Source: Chara braunii (lineage: Eukaryota; Streptophyta; Charophyceae; Charales; Characeae). From it: a DNA stretch of 33,876 nt. Where the stretch lies: the NCBI GenBank assembly GCA_003427395.1, contig BFEA01000186.1, positions 1,398,744-1,432,619 of the forward strand, in the 5' to 3' direction. The first letter of the stretch is position 1. The number at the start of each line of letters is the position of its first letter. Below, in pieces: positions 28,861-33,876 of this stretch. The position numbers were made by a program, and so were the translations under genes. Below the pieces are notes generated by a model. The model saw nothing but the letters and a program-made list of their open reading frames with translations. It made no database searches and was not told where the DNA came from.

Positions 28861-28868
28861 CACTCACA
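28796..28868 (+). mobile_element. Near tail-only retroposition scar 3
   Basis: AAGCACTCACA occurs at 28796-28806 and 28858-28868. Between them are only CTAACACCGGTGGGGGCGTTT and a run of about 30 A. The 21-nt non-A part would be the last bases of the source element's RNA. Confidence 0.85.
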
Positions 28869-29170
28869 GAAACAAGTTCTTGGCCAGCACCTGGAAGTTA
28901 CCACCTACAGTTTGAGCTAGCAGAGTGGGGGTTGCTTCATTGACTCACAGGCAGTCGAAGTTGAGAAATTCATCAATACAACCACCTACACGCATGGCTA
29001 TAGCCTCAGAACCAAGCTAGCCAAACCTGGGTGTTCGGCATCAAAAACCCCTTGAGCTACGGCTTGAAGAGGGCTACTTGGTTGATGTGTCTGGGTCCAC
29101 CGGGTCATAGTGGTATATGATGTACTAACCATGCTGGCGCAGCTGCTTCGAGCCACAGTTTCTGCCCACC
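28869..29170. other. Intronic sequence, no feature seen
   Basis: No exon, RNA gene or repeat is recognised between the retroposition scar and the tRNA-like head. Confidence 0.45.
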
Positions 29171-29171
29171 T

Positions 29172-29477
29172 CACTTTGCCTTGTGGTAGGTGTTCTGATT
29201 TTCAATCAGCAGGTTGCAGGTTCGATGCCTGGAGGGAGCGATTGATTTGCGGTTCTCAGAACAATCGGCTTTCACGCTTGGAGGCATGATTACCCAATGA
29301 GGAATGAACACTGAACGATGATATATTGATTGCTTCCGATCTGAGAGGGCTATACCCCCACTTCCACCGCTGTTCCCAGTTGCATAACTCCCTCAGTGCC
29401 TGTTGCCTACTTTGTAACATTCTCGACCTTTTTCTGTTTCCTAGCCTAGACTTCGGGATTTGGGGGGAAAAAAAAAA
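29172..29477 (+). mobile_element. Probable tRNA-derived SINE
   Basis: The head at 29172-29232 has an anticodon-arm-like CTGATTTTCAATCAG, in which a seven-base loop TTTTCAA would place TTC (Glu) as anticodon. It also has a consensus B box GGTTCGATGCC at 29219-29229. The A box (TTGTGGTAGG) is weak. About 240 nt further on, an A10 run at 29468-29477 may be the tail. CACAGTTTCTG before the head and CAGAGTTTTCT after the tail could be a diverged target-site duplication. It is not a functional tRNA because there is no acceptor stem. Confidence 0.5.
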
Positions 29478-30032
29478 CCAGAGTTTTCTTTAGAGCCTGC
29501 CAAGCCTTCCCTCTAAGTCACTACTGAAGGAGCTGTCTACTATGCCAATCACTAGTACAAGGGTAGCCCACACTCAGCCTATTTTGGCAAACAGAATCTA
29601 ACAGATGGAAAAAGGTAGTAAAGTCACCAAACGTTGACCTGGAAAACCTGGGCAATAGGCCAGCATACCATCATCCACTACAAAGAAATCAAACATACAA
29701 AGATCTGATTCTTACAAAGGGCTATCAGTTGCTCGATGATCATTCTTATGACCTGAGCATGGATGGTATGCCCTTCGATTCTCCAAGCCAACCTGTAATT
29801 GCTTTAGGTGGGAGATATTGCCAGCCCGGTTGGGTTTAGGAAACAACAAAAGTAGCGCTGCCAGAATACCTTAGCATCTACATGTCCAGCAGCGCATGCA
29901 GATGCACTCTGACAAGGCTAGTTTTGTCCTTTCTCAAACCTAACGGATGGTTTATGTAGCCTTTTTTCACTCGAATTACAGCATCAAATAACTGGAGACA
30001 TTATCAGAAGCATATTCACATATACTCCCTAC
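29478..30032. other. Intronic sequence, no firm feature
   Basis: A plus-strand frame at about 29718-29838 reads GYQLLDDHSYDLSMDG and then SPSQPVIALGGRYCQPGWV before a stop. It is protein-like but isolated and unsupported by good splice sites. I do not call it a gene. Confidence 0.35.
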
Positions 30033-30150
30033 CTTTTGATTGAAGAAGTACGATTGTGTCTTCCGCATTGGCCTTGTCAGCAACCGCATGCATCATTTCT
30101 GCATCGTGTTGCTCCCTCTCCTCCCTAATCATATCCCTCAAATTTTGCAC
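30033..30150 (-). CDS. Large minus-strand gene, second recognised exon (coiled coil)
   Basis: A 118-bp exon bounded by acceptor CATCCTTGCAG and donor CAAAAG|GTAGGG. It starts in phase 0 with VQNLRDMIREEREQH, continues DAEMMHAVADKANAED and TIVLLQSK, and leaves one base. That G joins TG of the next exon to give Val (GTG), so the helix continues VEELQVQQQ. The heptad-like Leu/Met/Val spacing and charged residues indicate coiled coil. It lacks an ATG at the start, so it is easily missed by simple frame scans. Confidence 0.75.
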
Positions 30151-30817
30151 CTGCAAGGATGTACCACAGATTTTTTCACTCGTTCAAACATGGAATTCCA
30201 ACGAATGACAACATAGCATTACTCCTGTGGCGCCTTGCTGTCTTCCATCGATCCGGTTCAGGCATCAACACTCCCGAACCTATCCTACTTCTGCTCGGAC
30301 AGGACTCAAGGCTGAGAATCAGCTCATGCTAACTGAGCTGCCATATGCTAACCATTCCTAATACTCCCACATTCTCCCAATTGCAGGACACCTGGTATCG
30401 AAGTATCTTCCTCCAGGTTCCAGCTTCTTCCCCACTCGTTATCTCGTCTCCGTCCACACACATGCATTAATCATGACTCCTTTAGTCCAAAATACCGTCT
30501 GGATTCAATCCGTTCCCTCACGCCCATCAAACAGGGAAAAAGAAAAGAATAACATTCGATCTCTTTTAAATCAAGACCCCAAACCAGCCCCACAAGACAA
30601 AAACACATGCACGAACCTGAGAAAACAGTTCAAAGCAAGGGAGTCGGCAGACCAAGAGTCAGAAACAGAGACTTGACGCTGGGAAACGAGAAGCATATAA
30701 CTTGTGGCAAGCCACAAACAATCTCGGAAGGAGTGATCACATGCGAGCAAGAATTGTACAGCTCTAAAAGCCAGTTAAACTCTGCATTCACTGGGCTGAT
30801 GATGCTAGCAATCTGAC
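30151..30817. other. Intron, no further feature seen
   Basis: A 667-bp intron between the first two recognised exons. Plus-strand frames here lack splice support. Confidence 0.5.
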
Positions 30818-31091
30818 CTGTCTCTGCAGAGAAGGAACCTGTTCAGCACAGGTTGCTTTGCCTTGCAACCTCTTCAGGAGAGAGTTTGTTGTACTGCAAA
30901 GTGCCCAGATGGAGACCTCCAGCTTTCGCTCAGGTCGCTTGCAATTAACCAGTACAACCGGTCCTTCCACAAGCCCCTCCTCGTTACCGTCTCCTCGCAC
31001 TCTGCTATTCCCCCTACTGTGATCCACTGTGTTACTTGCAGCAGATCCCTGGGAGGGAACCACCTTCCATGCCTCAGAATCCTTGAAAGTC
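30818..31091 (-). CDS. Large minus-strand gene, first recognised exon
   Basis: Bounded by acceptor TTCTTGTTGGCAG and donor GAGACAG|GTCAGATT, with one leading base and 91 codons. It reads TFKDSEAWKVVPSQGSAAS, later VVLVNCKRPERKLEVSI and NSLLKRLQGKATCAEQV, ending PSLQRQ in phase 0 directly before VQNLRDM of the next exon. The C-terminal part leads into the coiled coil. The leading base requires an upstream exon that I could not find, so the 5' end of the gene is missing. A smaller version starting at 30893 (after CACTTTGCAG) is also possible. Confidence 0.6.
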
Positions 31092-31282
31092 CTGCCAACA
31101 AGAACACCATATCAAAACGTTTGGGCGGTTCAGAACCGTTAGAAGCGCAGTAAGTTTTTTTTTATAGGGAAAACATCAACGATGGGTGCGGGGGGGGATG
31201 CTGATAAGAGCAGACACCCCTTCCACTGTCCCCGCTTATGGTTGGCTCCGCTCCATTGGTGGGGAGCTGCACCTGCTGGAAA

Positions 31283-31510
31283 CCGGGTCCAGTGTCCCTT
31301 CACAGAGTTTCTCCTACAGCCCAAGTTACTGACTTTACAGACTTTACAAATAGTTATACTGTGCTGGGGCCAGGTCTGCCCTTTCCTGGCAGACCCGGGT
31401 CCAGCGTCTCTTCACAGGTTTCTCATCGCGCCCAAGTGACTGACTCTACAGGCTTTACAAACAGTTATAAAGTGTTGGCCCTGCTGGGGCCATCTCTGCC
31501 CTTTACTGGA
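31283..31510 (+). repeat. 112-bp tandem duplication
   Basis: Units starting CCGGGTCCAG at 31283 and 31395 share TTCACAG, TTTCTC, CCCAAGT, ACTGACT, TACAG, CTTTACAAA, AGTTATA and TCTGCCCTTT in order. The second unit has small insertions near GTTGGCCCTGCTGGGGCC. Confidence 0.85.
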
Positions 31511-31925
31511 AAGCCCCTACTGAGTGTAGACTTCCCTTAGTCAATTCGGGACTGGCCTTTGACATGTAGGCTCCTACACACACAGGCTTCCTTTTGATCA
31601 GTCTTGTCGGTTCTTAGTCCACAGGTATTCTCTTCTGAATCAATATCGAGACAGCCTCACACTGGCTACCCAGGGAATCTGATGTAGTGGAATGGACGCT
31701 GAACGTTATGGGTTCCCAGCTCCCCAAGCCCCCGCAGGGTTGGGCCAAGTACCGCCAGGTTTTACATCCCGCTCTACTTTGTGGGGGGGGGAGTACCCAA
31801 GATCGTAACCCCTTTGCAATATGACAGTCTCTCCACTCCTGCCAAGATCAACCAGGGGCCCCCACCCGCTTATCTCAGCTGGTTTTTTCAAAGTGTGCCT
31901 CAGGAGGCCACGGGGAATCAAATGG

Positions 31926-31999
31926 ATGTGGGGAATCGACCCACGACCTCCTGAATGCCAAACACTTAGGTGCGCTACCAACTGAGCTAGGCCGCCGGC
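31926..31999 (-). mobile_element. tRNA-like SINE head
   Basis: On the minus strand it reads GGCCTAGCTCAGTTGGTAGC (an A box close to consensus) and ends with a T-arm GTGGG-TCGATTC-CCCAC, which has a perfect 5-bp stem and 7-nt loop. The anticodon region, CCTAAGTGTTTGGCATTCAGG, is too long for a normal 7-nt loop, and no acceptor stem closes the molecule. It is therefore tRNA-derived but not a tRNA gene. Confidence 0.68.
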
Positions 32000-32454
32000 C
32001 CCCCTCCCTTGTTTTTTAGTTTGGATCATTTCTCAATTATGTGTGTCATCCTTTCGCTGTGGCCGTGCTTATCTTCTCCATATCTCTTCAATTTTAACGG
32101 ATGTCCCAAATGACTTTTTGTTTATGTTTCCTTTCCTTCTCTTTCCAAGGTTGGTTGGCGCCCAGGCATGGGTATATTTCAGCACATCCCTCCCTTTCCC
32201 ACCTGAGACCTTTCTCCATACCCACACAAGGCATCGGCCCCCTTGAAATGCAGAGGGCCTTTTTAAGTCAGAAGGCTGGAACTTTCCACTCTGTGAAATG
32301 CAGTGCCACTTTTAAAGTGAGAAAATTGATTGAACCCGTCTGATTTCCTATAGACCAGAAGTCGCAGGTGCACGCTGCATTGAAACAATGATTCACAATG
32401 ATTCACATTCATGCAGCAGTGAAAGGCAAATATTAGACAGAAGAGAGATCAAAC
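32000..32454. other. Gene-free stretch
   Basis: A small direct repeat, GAAATGCAG(A/T)G followed by TTTTTAAGTCAGA or CTTTTAAAGTGAGA, occurs at about 32245 and 32296. Nothing else is supported. Confidence 0.45.
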
Positions 32455-32919
32455 TCACAATAACTGTTTCGGGTCAAATTCGAGGTCGCAAATGCTTAGG
32501 TTAGGTTGGAAGATTTTCCAGGGTTTGGCCTTTGAGACCCTAACTTTTCTCAGTCGGAAGGTTTCTAGTGTGTCGCACTGGGGATCTTTGTTCTGGATTT
32601 CCAACTCTTCTAGGTTGTGATTAGCGATGGGGTATGAGTAGAACTTAGATAGGTAGCTGAGTGGGTTGGTTCGAGAGACGAATCGATATGCTCTGGTAGG
32701 CTGGGTTCGGGAGATGAGTATGCCCCAATCCCCAGCTTTCCACGAAAAGTCCTCCCTTAGGAGGGAGAGCCATTGTGATGGAATACTCTTCTGGATCGTC
32801 ACTAGGTTCTCAGCGAGGGAGTGACAGCCTTTTAGGACATTTCGCAGTTCCTGTTCGGTGACCCATCGTCCTTGGTCTTCTACCCAGATGTGTTTTACCT
32901 GCCACACACCTTTTTCCAC
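32455..32919 (-). pseudogene. Inverted upstream segment, probably of a LINE ORF2
   Basis: A 154-codon minus-strand frame reads EKGVWQVKHIWVEDQGRWVT and on through SLAENLVTIQKSIPSQW, WGILISRTQPTRAY and LETFRLRKVRVSKAKPW. It is Trp/Lys-rich and resembles the region between reverse transcriptase and the C-terminal zinc finger in non-LTR elements, by character only and not by alignment. It lies head-to-head with the plus-strand LINE end at 32920-33786, an arrangement expected from twin priming. The start codon at the junction is not meaningful. Confidence 0.45.
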
Positions 32920-33786
32920 CCTGGATCGTCGCTAGGTTCTCAGCAGGGCAAATCCGGGAGAACAAGAACGATATTTGAATATCTAGGTTCTCAGCAGGGC
33001 AAATCCGGGAGAACAAGAACGATATTTGAATATGATGTCAAATTCGGGTATGAGTTGGGTCTACAAACCACAGATCCGGACCCCAGACTCAAAGGAAAGT
33101 GGAGGGAGATCCTGAATCTGGACCCCACAGACCCCATTTCCATCCCATTGACGAAGTACCTGTCCATCAGACCGGTTAGGATTCGAAGCATGCAATGGCT
33201 CTTAGCGCACACATCGCTGCCGGTCAATCAATGGCTCCACAAGAGGAGGAAACATACGGACCCTGACAGCTCTGAACTATGCAGGCTATGCACAGCCAAC
33301 AGCCCGGAAGATATACCCCACTGCCTCCTGTACTGCACGGAAGCAGCATGGATATGGAACAAGGTGCACAATCTATGGTCCCTCCTCTTCTCATCACCCC
33401 CCCCGCCCACAACCCCCCTGAACATCCTGCTCCTATCCAACAATACTAACAATCTCAAGGGCGGCAAAGAAGTCTGGTTTCACCTGCTCAGGAAGCTGGC
33501 CCTATGGGTAATTTGGAAAAGGAGATGTACCAAGACTATTGAAGGTACCAAGGTGGCAAGAGAAGAAATGTGGGTTCTACTACTGGGAATGGCTGAAACA
33601 GAGATTCGATCCAGATGGCGGGAGGTGATATCAACAACGAAGGTCAGACCAGAAAGGATAGCCGTCAAGAGACGGATCTTCACGAGAAACTGGCTTTTAC
33701 AGGGAAAGATAGCAACTGTTTCAGACAACAGATTGATTTGGAAGAAGTGGCACAGCCCACCTCCAACACGGACGGTAACCCAGTGA
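32920..33786 (+). pseudogene. LINE (non-LTR) ORF2 C-terminal fragment with zf-RVT domain
   Basis: From about 33034 the frame reads DVKFGYELGLQTTDPDPRLK and later MQWLLAHTSLPVNQWLHKRR. It then has a zinc finger CRLCTANSPEDIPHCLLYC, spaced C-X2-C-X9-H-X4-C. This is the reverse-transcriptase-associated zinc-binding domain (zf-RVT) found after the RT domain in non-LTR retrotransposon ORF2 proteins. A Trp-rich tail follows (AAWIWNKVHNLW, LALWVIWKRR), ending at a stop at 33786. The endonuclease and RT catalytic parts are absent, so this is a 5'-truncated, dead copy. The first 50 residues of the open frame come from the junction and the 51-bp duplication. Confidence 0.72.
32932..33033 (+). repeat. 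Exact 51-bp tandem duplication
   Basis: The unit beginning CTAGGTTCTCAGCAGGGCAA and ending GATATTTGAATAT is present twice in immediate succession without a mismatch (32932-32982 and 32983-33033). It is in frame (17 codons, LGSQQGKSGRTRTIFEY). A related CACTAGGTTCTCAGCGAGGG occurs at about 32805, in the inverted segment. Confidence 0.93.
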
Positions 33787-33876
33787 GGGGCAAACTGAGA
33801 TGATAATCTCAACAGGATAGACAACTCTCCTCTGTTCTTGCTTTATACGAATCATCTGACAGAGTCACAATAGATT

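Noticed and set aside
29718-29838. Plus-strand frame ending in VIALGGRYCQPGWV, recalling the GGRYD motif of histidyl-tRNA synthetase-like domains
   Set aside because: It is a four-residue resemblance without the following Asp, in an isolated frame with no good splice sites.
31926-31999. Functional tRNA gene
   Set aside because: The anticodon loop region is too long and no acceptor stem pairs, so it is a tRNA-derived repeat.
1-33876. CRISPR array, operon, phage or bacterial defence system
   Set aside because: The regular repeats are minisatellites without unique spacers. Introns, SINEs and LINEs show that this is eukaryotic nuclear DNA.

Overview
This window is nuclear DNA from a eukaryote with a large, repeat-rich genome. 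There are no operons, ribosome-binding sites or compact bacterial-style genes. There are long introns with GT..AG borders, many microsatellites, tRNA-like SINE heads, MITE-like elements with inverted repeats, LINE debris and poly(A)-tailed retrocopies with target-site duplications. I cannot name the organism from the sequence. A green-lineage alga of the Chara type would fit, but that is a weak inference.

The one convincing protein-coding gene is on the minus strand. I reconstruct six exons in transcription order: 31091-30818, 30150-30033, 27908-27616, 25277-22325, 16528-14837 and 13589-13153. All five junctions keep the reading frame. They give about 1,922 codons of an incomplete protein: an N-terminal coiled-coil part, then a very long disordered Ser/Glu/Gly-rich part, then a Ser/Pro-rich part. 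I recognise no catalytic domain. Both ends of the gene appear to be missing or unresolved. A 407-base run of N (16775-17181) lies in its largest proposed intron.

Layout. 1-9900 is gene-poor: microsatellites, a 35-bp minisatellite, pyrimidine/purine tracts, an AT-rich island and a five-copy dispersed repeat (5433-7560). 9880-11640 is built from degenerate CTGCAGTAACT-type repeats and holds an 18-bp minisatellite, a MITE-like element and a 124-bp tandem duplication. 12900-31100 is the large gene with repeat-filled introns. 31280-33876 holds a tandem duplication, a tRNA-like SINE head and a rearranged LINE end with a reverse-transcriptase-type zinc finger.

Four observations stand out. (1) Three copies (about 1466, 8645 and 18750) of one element combine a tRNA B-box-like motif, a type III hammerhead ribozyme and an oligo-T terminator at near-constant spacing. 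(2) A 149-bp poly(A)-tailed insertion fuses U6 snRNA-like and 18S rRNA 5'-end sequence between 12-bp target-site duplications. (3) Three retroposition scars consist of little more than a tail between 11-13 bp duplications. (4) A perfect Nextera mosaic-end junction sits inside a CA repeat at 1814-1851, which is an assembly artefact.
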